DNA from: Asterias amurensis | Lineage: Eukaryota > Echinodermata > Asteroidea > Forcipulatida > Asteriidae | Length of the DNA stretch: 64,000 bases | Assembly: GCF_032118995.1 (NCBI RefSeq) | Contig: NC_092669.1 | Location: forward strand, 992,001-1,056,000 | Direction of reading: 5' to 3' | Part shown: piece after piece, positions 21,739 to 32,697 of the stretch | How the letters are laid out: each line of letters starts with the position of its first letter | Position numbering within the stretch: the stretch's first letter is position 1 | Notes under the pieces: generated by a model | The model's database searches: none | Told to the model about the DNA's origin: nothing | Seen by the model: only the letters and a program-made list of their open reading frames with translations | Program-made: the position numbers and the translations under genes

Positions 21739-23751
21739 ATGGATTCTCAAGAGAAGACATGTGACCCACATGCACATGGAGCAACCTACTTGGAAGAAAT
21801 GGAACTGGAAAAACCTCAAATAACCCACACAGCCTTCCCGGTTGAGTCTGAGCTAAGAAAGCACCAAACAGTCCTCACCGAAGAGAAACCATTAATTTGT
21901 GATATTTGTGGAAAGATCTTCTCTCTCAAAGAGTCGCTGAAAGATCATCAACGGGTCCACACTGGAGAATTCTTTTTCAATGAACCTAAATTGGAAGCTC
22001 ATGATGGTGTTGGTACCGAAGAGAAACCATTTGTTAGCGACATTTTTGGAAAAGCTCTTGTTCGAAAAGATAATCCAAGGACACACTGGCTGAGAAGTCA
22101 CAAAGGAGAGAAACAACTGGGTTGTGAAATTTGTGGAAAAGCGTTTGCTCAAAAAGGTGCTTTAAATAGGCACATGCGAGTTCACAAAGGAGAGAAACAA
22201 CTTGGTTGTGAAATTTGTGGAAAAGCGTTTGCTCAAAAAGGTGCTTTAAATAGGCACATGCGAGTTCACAAAGGAGAGAAACAACTTGGTTGTGAAATTT
22301 GTGGAAAAGCGTTTGCTCAAAAAGGCGCTTTAAATAGGCACATGCGAGTTCACAAAGGAGAGAAACAACTTGGTTGTGAAATTTGTGGAAAAGCGTTTGC
22401 TCAAAAAGGCGCTTTAAATAGGCACATGCGAGTTCACAAAGGAGAGAAACAACTTGGTTGTGAAATTTGTGGAAAAGCGTTTGCTCAAAAAGGTGCTTTA
22501 AATAGGCACATGCGAGTTCACAAAGGAGAGAAACAACTTGGTTGTGAAATTTGTGGAAAAGCGTTTGCTCAAAAAGGCGCTTTAAATAGGCACATGCGAG
22601 TTCACAAAGGAGAGAAACAACTTGGTTGTGAAATTTGTGGAAAAGCGTTTGCTCGAAAAGGTGCTTTAAATAGGCACATGCGAGTTCACACTGGAGAGAA
22701 ACCATTTGTTTGTGACATTTGTGGAAAAGCGTTTGCTCAAAAAGGTGTTCTAAATAGGCACAGGGGTGTTAACACTGGAGAGAAACCATTCGGTTGTCAG
22801 AAACCTTTTGTTTGTGACAGTTGTGGGAAAGCATTTAATAAACAATGTCGTCTAAATGTACACATGCGAGCTCACACTAGAGAGAAACCTTTTCTTTGTG
22901 ACATTTGTGGAAAAGCATTTGCTAGAAATTACAGTCTAATTTTACATATGCGAGTCCACACTGGAGAGAAATCATTTGTTTGTGCCATTTGTGGAAAAGT
23001 ATTTGCTGAAAAGGGGGTTCTTAAGGCACACAAGCAACAAGTCCACACTAGAGAGAGACCATTTGTTTGCGACGTTTGTGGAAAAGCATTTGTTTTTGAG
23101 AATAACCTTCTGAAACATCACCAAACTCACTCTAAAAATAAACCATCTGTTTGTGATATTTGCGGGAAAGCATTTACTCGTAAGGGTAATCTTACGGAAC
23201 ATCTCAAAATTCACACTCTAGAGAAATCGTTTGTTTGTGACTTTTGTGGAAAAGCATTTACTTCCAAGCGTTATCTTAAGGAACATCACCAAATGCACAC
23301 TCTAGAGAAACCATTTGTTTGTGACATTTGTGGAAAAGCATATTTTTTTAAACGCTTGTTTAAGAGACACCAACAAGTCCACAGTGGAGAACAGCCATAT
23401 GTTTGTGAAATTTGTGGCAAAGCATTTACTTATATAGATTATCTTAATGGACATAAAAAAACTCACACTGTAGAGAGGTCATTTGTTTGTGACATTTGTG
23501 GAAAAGCATATACTTGTAAGCGTTATTTAACCGAACATTACAGATCTCACACTTTAGAGAAACCTTTTATTTGTCACATTTGTGGAAAAACATTTGTTCA
23601 AAAGAGCAGTCTAAGTACTCATTGTAGAATCCACACTCGAAAGAAACTTTTTATTTGCGACATTTGTGGAAAAGAATTTTCTCAAAAAGGGACTCTAACT
23701 AAACACCAGCTAATCCATGCTGGAGAAAAAGTTTTTGTTTGTGATAAATAA
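21739..23751 (+). CDS. Polydactyl C2H2 zinc-finger protein (ZF gene 1), 670 aa
   Basis: The coding exon follows acceptor TTACAG at 21731-21736, with ATG two bases later. The N-terminal 60 or so residues carry no known domain. I count 19 canonical C-x2-C-x12-H-x3-5-H fingers, plus two degenerate ones near residues 77-118 (one has lost its cysteines) and one with the last His replaced by Asn (HRGVN). Residues 122-317 are seven almost identical fingers with a KGEKQL linker instead of TGEKPF. The C-terminal fingers use TLEKPF and TVERSF linkers. A nuclear, probably DNA-binding regulator. No KRAB, BTB, SCAN or ZAD domain is visible. The close paralogue is at 25754-27505, and the two share near-identical ends. 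The 3' UTR likely ends after AATAAA at 24386. Confidence 0.92.
   Translation: MDSQEKTCDPHAHGATYLEEMELEKPQITHTAFPVESELRKHQTVLTEEKPLICDICGKIFSLKESLKDHQRVHTGEFFFNEPKLEAHDGVGTEEKPFVSDIFGKALVRKDNPRTHWLRSHKGEKQLGCEICGKAFAQKGALNRHMRVHKGEKQLGCEICGKAFAQKGALNRHMRVHKGEKQLGCEICGKAFAQKGALNRHMRVHKGEKQLGCEICGKAFAQKGALNRHMRVHKGEKQLGCEICGKAFAQKGALNRHMRVHKGEKQLGCEICGKAFAQKGALNRHMRVHKGEKQLGCEICGKAFARKGALNRHMRVHTGEKPFVCDICGKAFAQKGVLNRHRGVNTGEKPFGCQKPFVCDSCGKAFNKQCRLNVHMRAHTREKPFLCDICGKAFARNYSLILHMRVHTGEKSFVCAICGKVFAEKGVLKAHKQQVHTRERPFVCDVCGKAFVFENNLLKHHQTHSKNKPSVCDICGKAFTRKGNLTEHLKIHTLEKSFVCDFCGKAFTSKRYLKEHHQMHTLEKPFVCDICGKAYFFKRLFKRHQQVHSGEQPYVCEICGKAFTYIDYLNGHKKTHTVERSFVCDICGKAYTCKRYLTEHYRSHTLEKPFICHICGKTFVQKSSLSTHCRIHTRKKLFICDICGKEFSQKGTLTKHQLIHAGEKVFVCDK
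22102..22689 (+). repeat. 84-bp tandem finger array, seven copies inside ZF gene 1
   Basis: Exactly seven 84-bp units (one finger plus linker each). By eye they differ at only a few sites: G/T in the first linker, T/C in GGTGCT/GGCGCT (C in copies 3, 4 and 6), and CAA to CGA in copy 7. Such homogeneity implies very recent expansion by unequal crossing-over or conversion. The paralogue has a single equivalent finger. The long antisense ORF 22034-22705 is a shadow of this array. Confidence 0.95.
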
Positions 23752-24385
23752 AAACAATAAACAAAACAATAATATTGAAATAACCGTTATATAAAAACAT
23801 TCCTATATTTTACTCTCATCTTTGTTGTTAATCATTGTTTGAAATCAAAATGTTGATATTTATTTTTAAAAAAGAAAGCACTGAGCAATTCATGTATGTT
23901 GTTGATTCCTCACTTCAATTTGATAACAAATATTGAGTAAAAAAGCCCAGGTCCTTCATTCATGGAGCTGCTTAAGCAGGAAATACTGCTTTAAAAAATT
24001 CCTACTTAGCAAAAATAAGTAGGATACCAGCCACTGATGGTACATGGGAGGTCTTATTTTAGCTGGAAACCTTATCCAAGAAGTCAACATTTTGCTGTGC
24101 TTAGCATTACTTTTTGTGCTTAAGCAGCTCTATGAAATTGGGGTCAGACAGGAAGTTCTATGGCCCAAATTCGTGAAGCCAGGTAACACAAAGACTTGCT
24201 AAGCACAGAATATTATTGCTTAGCAAAAACAGGACATCAACCCAAATTACATTAGCGTCATTCTGGCTGGTGCCTGACTCATTTTTGTTATATTTAAGAC
24301 CACTCCGTTCCCTTGAGTACATGTTAACTTTTTCTCAAAAGTTGTTCATAGCTGTGAAATTTTTGTACATTGATTAAGATTGGAA

Positions 24386-24391
24386 AATAAA
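24386..24391 (+). promoter_or_regulatory. Candidate poly(A) signal of ZF gene 1
   Basis: AATAAA within TTGGAAAATAAAAGTG. The same context recurs after ZF gene 2 at 28535-28540, and conservation between the duplicates supports use as the mRNA 3' end. The intervening 3' UTR contains a GGGCCCAATTTCATAGAGCT-family hairpin. Confidence 0.55.
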
Positions 24392-24924
24392 AGTGTTCTC
24401 ATTCATTTTGAGGCACAGTCAAGCAAGTTGTTATTCAAAGTGTAGTTTTATTACCACCTGAGGGCTTAAGTAAGAACCAAATTTACATAGACCTTTTTGG
24501 TGTGCGCTTGTTAGGCATGGAATGAGCCACTTGCTGGTAGCTAGCGATCATGTTTAATCGCTAGCCACACCATCATACACCTCAAATGGGTATTTGTGAA
24601 AAGGTTTATGGTGCAAACCCTAAGAAAACAAAACACATTTTTAATTATCATTATTGATCCATTGATTTTAGAAAAGACCTTAACATAGCGGAAGATAACA
24701 ATTAAAATTTATATGGCGCTACATCGATATCATAGAGCCAGCAGTTAAAAATGGAAAATGGGATAAAATTATGGCAGTCAAAAAATGGAGGGGCTAAAAT
24801 AAAACTTATCATGTGACTGTTGTTTACAACTTTGCAATATCTGGAGGTGCAGCAATCCTAGAGTTAGCCCCTAAGGTCCCAAAAACATGGTGGTGTACAA
24901 AGAAAATTGCAACTCGTTTTTTAG

Positions 24925-25104
24925 TCACCCCATGAAAAAGACAGCAGTTACCCCGCCCACCCCTACTTGTTTCAAAATTATTTAATATGAACTGTAGAGG
25001 GGGCTGTTTAATGCCAAACGGAGAATTCTTATCCTCGCGCTGCCGCTGCTGGGTGATTTGATTTGAAAGCAGAAAATAACCCGAAGTTCTTGATAATTAG
25101 AAGG
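24925..25104 (+). promoter_or_regulatory. Promoter and untranslated first exon of ZF gene 2
   Basis: Copy of the gene 1 first-exon region: GTTACCCCGCCCACCC, ACTTGTT, then ACTGTAGAGGGGGCTG (24991-25006). It ends AGAAGG|GTATGT at 25105 and pairs with acceptor TTACAG at 25746-25751. Similarity begins well upstream (from about 24800) and is shared with 29535-29850. Confidence 0.62.
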
Positions 25105-25753
25105 GTATGTTCTTTTGCTTTTTTGGTAACAATGAAGTGTGTACGTTTCACAGTCTGTTGTAGGCAATATTTGATAATATTTTCGTCTCGTTTATAAAGC
25201 TAAACTATTTTCTGAGACGCTTTTGTTCTGGACTTTTCGTTCGTGTGCAGCAGCCAGCCAACTCTCGTCCGTTGGGATTGGTAACTGAATAATAATACTG
25301 AACCGCCAACTCGACATCACGTTTACGTCTTTGTCTTACTCGACGGGTGAGACAACTCGACCGATCCAGAGGTAGAGTTAGACAACTCGACACAGTCATA
25401 TCAGTGACCTCTACTTCTAGTAACTATAAGGCTCCCCTGTGAGTGTGAGCCAAGTAATATAGGGGTCACATATTTAGGGCTTTTTTAACGCTATACGTTT
25501 TTCAAATCAGCGTTGATGTGTGAAAGTTTTCGACCGTTAGCCAGCCAGAACTGAAGTTTCCTGTGTACTGTACACCTAAATTATTCCCCATCCTACTCAA
25601 TATACATTCATAATGCTTGTATTTCCCTTTTGTTGAGTTACGTTCAATATTTTCTTCAAAAAAGACAATTTCTACTAGCGTGATGCTGAAGTCAAGTGAC
25701 AAATTTATAGCATTTTTCGTGAATTTGTTTTGACATTTTTTTGTATTACAGAT

Positions 25754-27505
25754 ATGGATTCTCAAGAGAAGACATGTGACCCACATGCACATGGAGCAAC
25801 CTACTTGGAAGAAATGGAACTGGAAAAACCTCAAATAACCCACACAGCCTTCCCGGTTGAGTCTGAGCTAAGAAAGCACCAAACAGTCCTCACCGAAGAG
25901 AAACCATTAATTTGTGATATTTGTGGAAAGATCTTCTCTCTCAAAGAGTCGCTGAAAGATCATCAACGGGTCCACACTGGAGAATTCTTTTTCAATGAAC
26001 CTAAATTGGAAGCTCATGATGGTGTTGGTACCAAAGAGAAACCATTTGTTAGCGACATTTGTAAAAAAGCTCTTGTTCGAAAAAAACCTCTTGTTCGAAA
26101 AAAACCTCTTAAGACACACTGGCTGAGAAGTCACAAAGGAGAGAAACAACTTGACTGTGAAATTTGTGGAAAAGTGTTTGCTCAAAAAGGTGCTTTAAAT
26201 AGGCACATGCGAGTTCACACTGGAGAGAAACCATTTGCTTGTGAAATTTGTGGAAAAGCATTTGCTGAAAAAGGTGTTCTAAGATCACACATGCGAGTTC
26301 ACACTGGAGAGAAACCTTTTGCTTGTGACATTTGTGGAAAAGCATTTGCTTTAAAGAGAGTTCTAAAGGTACACCAGCAAGTCCACACTAAAGAGAGACC
26401 ATTTGTTTGTGACATTTGTGGAAAAGCGTTTGCTCAAAAAGGCGTTCTAAATAGGCACAGGGGTGTTAACACTGGAGAGAAACCATTTGGTTGTCAGAAA
26501 CCTTTTGTTTGTGACAGTTGTGGAAAAGCATTTGATAAAAAATGCCGCCTGAAAGTACACATGCGAGTTCACACTGGAGAGAAACCATTTGTTTGTGACA
26601 TTTGTGGAAAAGCATTTGATAAAAAATGCCGCCTGAAAGTACACATGCGAGTTCACACTGGAGAGAAACCATTTGTTTGCAACATTTGCGGAAAAGCCTT
26701 TGCTTTAATATACGGTCTAAATGTACACACACGACTTCACACTGGAGATAAGCCTTTTATTTGTGACATCTGTGGGAAAGCATTTGCTGTAAATGGGGTT
26801 TTAAAGGCACACCAGCAGCAAGTCCACAATAGAGAGAGACCATTTGTTTGCGACATTTGTGGAAAAGCATTTGTTAATGAGAATCACCTTACCAAACACC
26901 ACCAAACTCACCCTAAAGAGAAACCACTGGTTTGTGATCTTTGTGGAAAAGCATTTACCCTAAGAAAAAATCTTACGGAACATCACAAAATCCACACTGT
27001 AGAGAAACCATTTGTTTGTGACGTTTGTGGAAAAGCGTTTACTTGTAAGCGTTATCTTAAGACACATCACCAAATGCACACTCTAGAGAAACCATTTGTT
27101 TGTGACATTTGTGGAAAAGCATATTTTTTTAAACGCTTGTTTAAGAGACACCAACAAGTCCACAGTGGAGAACAGCCATATGTTTGTGAAATTTGTGGCA
27201 AAGCATTTACTTATATAGATTATCTTAATGGACATAAAAAAACTCACACTGTAGAGAGGTCATTTGTTTGTGACATTTGTGGAAAAGCATATACTTGTAA
27301 GCGTTATTTAACCGAACATTACAGATCTCACACTTTAGAGAAACCTTTTATTTGTCACATTTGTGGAAAAACATTTGTTCAAAAGAGCAGTCTAAGTACT
27401 CATTGTAGAATCCACACTCGAAAGAAACCTTTTATTTGCGACATTTGTGGAAAAGAATTTTCTCATGAAGGGACTCTAACGACACACCAGCTAAACCACG
27501 CTTGA
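25754..27505 (+). CDS. Polydactyl C2H2 zinc-finger protein (ZF gene 2), 583 aa
   Basis: The start is the ATG two bases after the acceptor at 25751; an upstream TTG extension of the frame lies in the intron and is ignored. The first 90 or so residues are identical to gene 1 except one change. I count 16 canonical fingers plus two degenerate ones and one HRGVN finger lacking its last His. It has one KGEKQL finger where gene 1 has seven, and two tandem DKKCRLKVH fingers of its own. From 27062 to 27427 its DNA is identical to gene 1 by eye. The stop arises where gene 1 has GGA (HAGEK), so this protein ends at HA, ten codons earlier. Nuclear, presumed DNA-binding; targets unknown. Confidence 0.92.
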   Translation: MDSQEKTCDPHAHGATYLEEMELEKPQITHTAFPVESELRKHQTVLTEEKPLICDICGKIFSLKESLKDHQRVHTGEFFFNEPKLEAHDGVGTKEKPFVSDICKKALVRKKPLVRKKPLKTHWLRSHKGEKQLDCEICGKVFAQKGALNRHMRVHTGEKPFACEICGKAFAEKGVLRSHMRVHTGEKPFACDICGKAFALKRVLKVHQQVHTKERPFVCDICGKAFAQKGVLNRHRGVNTGEKPFGCQKPFVCDSCGKAFDKKCRLKVHMRVHTGEKPFVCDICGKAFDKKCRLKVHMRVHTGEKPFVCNICGKAFALIYGLNVHTRLHTGDKPFICDICGKAFAVNGVLKAHQQQVHNRERPFVCDICGKAFVNENHLTKHHQTHPKEKPLVCDLCGKAFTLRKNLTEHHKIHTVEKPFVCDVCGKAFTCKRYLKTHHQMHTLEKPFVCDICGKAYFFKRLFKRHQQVHSGEQPYVCEICGKAFTYIDYLNGHKKTHTVERSFVCDICGKAYTCKRYLTEHYRSHTLEKPFICHICGKTFVQKSSLSTHCRIHTRKKPFICDICGKEFSHEGTLTTHQLNHA

Positions 27506-27785
27506 GAAAAACCTTTTGTTTGTGATAAATACAATCAATAAGTGGAAACAATAATATTGAACAAAATTTTATATAAAAACATTCCTTTATTTTACTCTCA
27601 TCATTGTTCAATTTTTGAAATAAAAATGTTAAATTAAAAAAAACGCTGAGCAATTCGTGCATGTGGTTGATTACTCGCTACAATTTGAAAACAAATTTTG
27701 AGTAAAAAGCCGCGGGCCTACACTCATGGAGCTGCTCAAAGACAATGTACACTATTGTTGTGCTTAGCCTCTTTTGTGCTTTTAA

Positions 27786-28155
27786 AGACACTACTGGACA
27801 CTATTGGTAATTGTCAAAGACCAGTCTTCTCATTGAGTGTATCTCAACATATACATAAAACAACAAACCTGTGAAAATTTGAGCTCAATTGTTGGTCGTC
27901 GAAGTTCGTGATAATAATGAAAGAAAAAACACCCTGGTCACACGATGTTGTGTGCTTTCATATGCTCGATCTCGAGACCTCAAATTCTGTATCTGAGGTC
28001 TTGAAATCAAATTGGTGTACTCGAAAACTACGTCACTTCAGAGGGAGCTGTTTCTCACAATATTTTATACCATCAAAAGCTCCCCATTACTCAATACCAA
28101 GTAAGGTTTTATTCTTATAATTATTTTGAGTAATGACCAATAGTGTTCACTGCCT
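27786..28155 (+). mobile_element. TTAA-flanked MITE, family A (copy 5), in ZF gene 2 3' region
   Basis: Bounded by TTAA at 27782-27785 and 28156-28159. The paralogous 3' region of gene 1 reads GCTTAAGCAGGAAATACTGC at 23971-23990 with a single TTAA and no element. Gene 2 therefore shows the filled site and gene 1 the apparent empty site. Confidence 0.88.
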
Positions 28156-28534
28156 TTAAGCAGAAAATACTGCGTAAAAAAATTCCTGCTTAGCCAAAAT
28201 AAGCAAGATACCAGCCACTGATAGTACATTAGAGATATTATTTTAGCTGGTAACCTTATTCCAGAAGTCAACATTTTGCTGTGGTTAGCTATGAAATTGG
28301 GCCCAGATAGGAAGTTCTAGGGCCCAAAAGCCTGATAGCACAAAAGCTTGCTAAGCACAGGATATTATTGCTTAGCAAAAACAGGATATCAACCCAAACG
28401 TCATTCTGGCTGGTGCCTGACTCATTTTTTATATATATTTAAGACCACTCCGTTCACTTGTGTACATGTTAACTTTTTCTCAAAAGTTGTTTATACATAG
28501 CTGTGAAATTTTTGTACATTGATTAAGATTGGAA

Positions 28535-28540
28535 AATAAA
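28535..28540 (+). promoter_or_regulatory. Candidate poly(A) signal of ZF gene 2
   Basis: AATAAA in GATTGGAAAATAAAAATT, the counterpart of 24386-24391 downstream of gene 1. Confidence 0.55.
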
Positions 28541-28689
28541 AATTGCTCATTAATTTTGAGGCACAGTCAAGCAAGTTGTTATCGGCGTAGTTTTATTACC
28601 ACCTGAGGGCTAAAGTAAGAACCAAATTTACATAGACCTTATCGCAAAAAACTCAATGTGTGCTTGTTAGGCATGGAATGACATGCCTG

Positions 28690-28940
28690 CCAGGGTCAAT
28701 TTCATAGAGCTGCTTAAGCAAAAAAATGCTAAGCACGAAAATAGCTCGCTTATTTTACACATGTTACTAGCAACAATTTCATGCCATATACATTGCTTGT
28801 AACTGGTATTTAGCTGTTGTTAACTTAGCATAACAATTGAATGGAGTCTTGGCCGGTAATCTGATTTTACTAAGCAAGGATTTTTTTGCTTAAGCAAAAT
28901 TTTGTGCTTCGGCAGCTGTATGAAATTTGGCCCCGGTAGC
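28690..28940. repeat. GGTCAATTTCATAGAGCTGC hairpin-family copy
   Basis: Left end GTCAATTTCATAGAGCTGCT and mirrored right end GGCAGCTGTATGAAATTTGG, with AAGCA and TGCTTAA blocks inside. It is inserted between the ZF gene 2 3' end and the next promoter-like copy. Confidence 0.6.
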
Positions 28941-29150
28941 TAGCGTTCATGTTTGATCGCTAACCACACTAGCATACACCTCAAAGGGGCATTTGTGAAA
29001 AGGTCTATGGTGCAAAATTAGGAAAACAAACAGATTTTCAAAAGTTGTCATCGTTGATTTAATTGAAAACACCTTAAAATTTATTATGCACTATTCCATC
29101 AAGATCATAGCGCACTAGAAAGAAATTAACATGGAAAAGGGGAGTCTTAA

Positions 29151-29519
29151 AGATACTGGACACTATTTGTAATTGTCAAGTCTTCTCACTTGCTGTATCT
29201 CAACATATGCATAAAATAATAAACCTGTGAAAGTTTGGGTCAAAAATCGGTCATCAAAGTTGCGAGATAAAGATGAAAAAAAACACCCTTGTCACAGGAA
29301 GTTGTGTGCTTTATGCTTGATTTCAAGACCTCAAATTCTAAACCTGAGGTCTCGCAATCACATTCGTGGAAAATTATTTCTTTCTCAAAAACTAAGTAAC
29401 TTCAGAGGGAGCCATTTCTCACAGTGTTTCAAACTATTAACCTCTCTCCATTACTCATAACGCAAGTAAGGTTTTATGCTAATAATTATTTTGAGTAAAT
29501 ACAGATAGTGTCCATGCCT
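29151..29519 (+). mobile_element. TTAA-flanked MITE, family A (copy 6)
   Basis: Bounded by TTAA at 29147-29150 and 29520-29523. Ends are diverged (AGATACTGGACACTATTTG, GATAGTGTCCATGCCT). Plus orientation. Confidence 0.85.
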
Positions 29520-29534
29520 TTAAAACAAAAAATT

Positions 29535-29845
29535 GAGGGGCTAAAATAAAACTAATTATGTGACTGTTGTTTACAAATTTGTAATATCTGGAGGTGCAGC
29601 AATCCTAGAGTAAGCCCCAAAGGTCCCCAAAACAGGGTGGTGTGTGTTGTAAAAAGAAAATTGTAACTCGGTGTTTTAGTCACCCCACGAAACAGACAAC
29701 AGTTACCCCGCCTACTTGTTATTATTATTTTAATCTGAACTGTAGAGGGCGCTGTTTAATGCAAACCGGAGAATTCATCGGGATCATATTCTCGATGGGT
29801 GATTTGGAAGCAGAAAATAACCTGAAGTTCTTGATTTTTAGAAGG
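29535..29845 (+). promoter_or_regulatory. Third, orphan copy of the ZF promoter and first exon
   Basis: Matches 24800-25104 over about 300 bp with indels, including TGGAGGTGCAGCAATCCTAG, AGTTACCCCGCC and CTGTAGAGGGCGCTG (29740-29754). It ends in the same donor (AGAAGG|GTATG at 29846). No intact ZF coding exon of the gene 1/2 type follows. The nearest downstream acceptors are those of the ZF units at 32966, 34240 and 38562, so it could be their first exon or a dead duplicate. Confidence 0.55.
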
Positions 29846-30200
29846 GTATGTTTTTTTGCTTTTTTGGTAACAATGAAGTGTGTACTTTTCACAGTCTGTT
29901 GTAGGCAACATTTGACAAATTTTGTTTCGTCTCGTTTATAAAACTACTCTGTTTTCAGAGACGGTTTTGTACTCGACTTGTTTTGTGTACCGCCGGCGTA
30001 ACTCTCGTTCGTGACGTTTGGTTTACTCTTACTGGATGGGTTAGACAACTCGTCCGATCCAGTGTGAGACAACTCGACACAGTCATGTCAGTGACGTCCA
30101 TCATGGCCTCCATTGATTTATGGTGAGACCATGGTTGGAGGGTGAGACAACTCGACAAACTGCCAACAAAGCATTAACTGTTTGACTAAATAATAATAAA

Positions 30201-30482
30201 CGTTATCACACAAGCGCGAGTGGAAGGAAAAGTTTACGTATGGCGCCACCACTTTTTCATTCGAAATAAAATAATATAGTATCTAATTTACCTGATTGAT
30301 ATATCCCTTTTTGTAAAAATGAGTGAAAAGGTGGTGGCGCCATACAGAAAAGTTATCCGAGTGGAATACGAAAAAATATAGCGCTTCTGCGTCCCATATC
30401 CAACGAGGCCGAAGGCCGACTTGGATATGGGACGCAGATGCGCTATTTTTTCCGTATTTCCACAAGCGCACGTGTGATAACG
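30201..30482. mobile_element. Hairpin element interrupted by a nested MITE
   Basis: The outer palindrome has left arm CGTTATCACACAAGCGC...GTGGAA then TACGAAAAAATATAGCGC, and a right arm mirroring it (GCGCTATTTTTTCCGTA, TTCCACAAGCGCACGTGTG). The left arm is split by the 133-bp MITE at 30226-30358. Removing the MITE and one GAGTGGAA restores a continuous arm. Confidence 0.8.
30226..30358 (-). mobile_element. MITE, GG...CC family with 8-bp TSD (copy 3)
   Basis: 133 bp in opposite orientation to the copy at 21303, with exact 8-bp flanks GAGTGGAA at 30218-30225 and 30359-30366. Its insertion into an older hairpin gives the relative ages of the two elements. Confidence 0.92.
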
Positions 30483-30545
30483 TATTTATTTTCAAGCAAA
30501 CTTGGCGCGTGACATAGAACACACAAGACGCATGGTAGGCCTAGT

Positions 30546-31278
30546 GATATTGGCGTCGCACTAAATACCGACAACTCACGACAACTCACGACAACAATTT
30601 TTAAATGCACTTTAACAGAATATTTGAACGAAATTCAACCGATAAATATGTGCACAAGAGTCACATGCATTTAAACCACTTTCAAACTGTTGAAAAAATT
30701 GTGTTTTTAACTGTAAAAAGGGTGTTTTTTACCCCTAATTTAGTAACGAACGGAAATATTCGCCATGTTGTCTTTCGACGTACTTGGACGATTCTATTAC
30801 ACCGCAGGGGCCAAAGTCATTTCTGAGGGCTGAGTTTTATTTTTTCGTTTTGGTTTTAGCTGCTGATTTTTTCTTTCTTGTTAGTAACTAAGCCGCCACT
30901 CTGGAATTTGAAGTTTAAAAGGGAAACTTAAATATAATAATATAGTTTTAAACTCCATGAAATACATTTTTAAAAAGGTAAATAATCATCTTGCATATTG
31001 TGTCACCCTGTGGTATAATAGAATCGTCCAAGTGCGTTGAAAGACAACATGGTGGATATTACCGTTCGTTACTAAATTCGGGTAAAAAAACACCTTTTTT
31101 ACAATTAAAAATACAATTTTTTCAACAGTTTGAAAATGATTTGAGTGCATATGACTCTTGTGCATACATTTTACTGTTGACTTATGTTCAAATGTTGTGT
31201 TAAAGTGCATTTAAAAATTGTTGTCGTGAGGGGTCGTGAGGGGTCGTGAGTTGTCGGTATTTAGTACGACCCGATATT
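30546..31278. mobile_element. Foldback-type element with inverted arms of about 265 bp
   Basis: The arms at about 30546-30811 and 31007-31278 are inverted copies. Both carry CTAAATACCGACAACTCACG at the outer end followed by short ACAACTCACG or GTCGTGAGGG subrepeats, then AATTTTTAAATGCACTTTAA. The loop of about 195 bp has no recognisable gene. Long inverted repeats with outer tandem subrepeats are the layout of Foldback/Galileo-like elements. Each arm keeps an open frame of about 74 codons (30605-30826 plus, 30986-31210 minus), which I take as a consequence of arm homology. Confidence 0.75.
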
Positions 31279-31439
31279 AGCCGTGCAATATAGGTTTTTA
31301 TCACCACTCCATTCTGCCAATCTGATTAGAGGATTAGCGCGTACTTGAAGATAATAATTATTATACAGTTTGCTATCTATTGTCCATTGACATTGCTGTG
31401 GAACAGTACTTTCACGAACATGTCTGATGATTGATAGGA

Positions 31440-32697
<1,258 letters not shown>

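Noticed and set aside
22034-22705. Long minus-strand ORF of 223 aa
   Set aside because: It is the antisense shadow of the seven-copy finger array; its repeats mirror the 84-bp units and it has no domain of its own. Many other minus-strand ORFs over the ZF genes are of the same kind.
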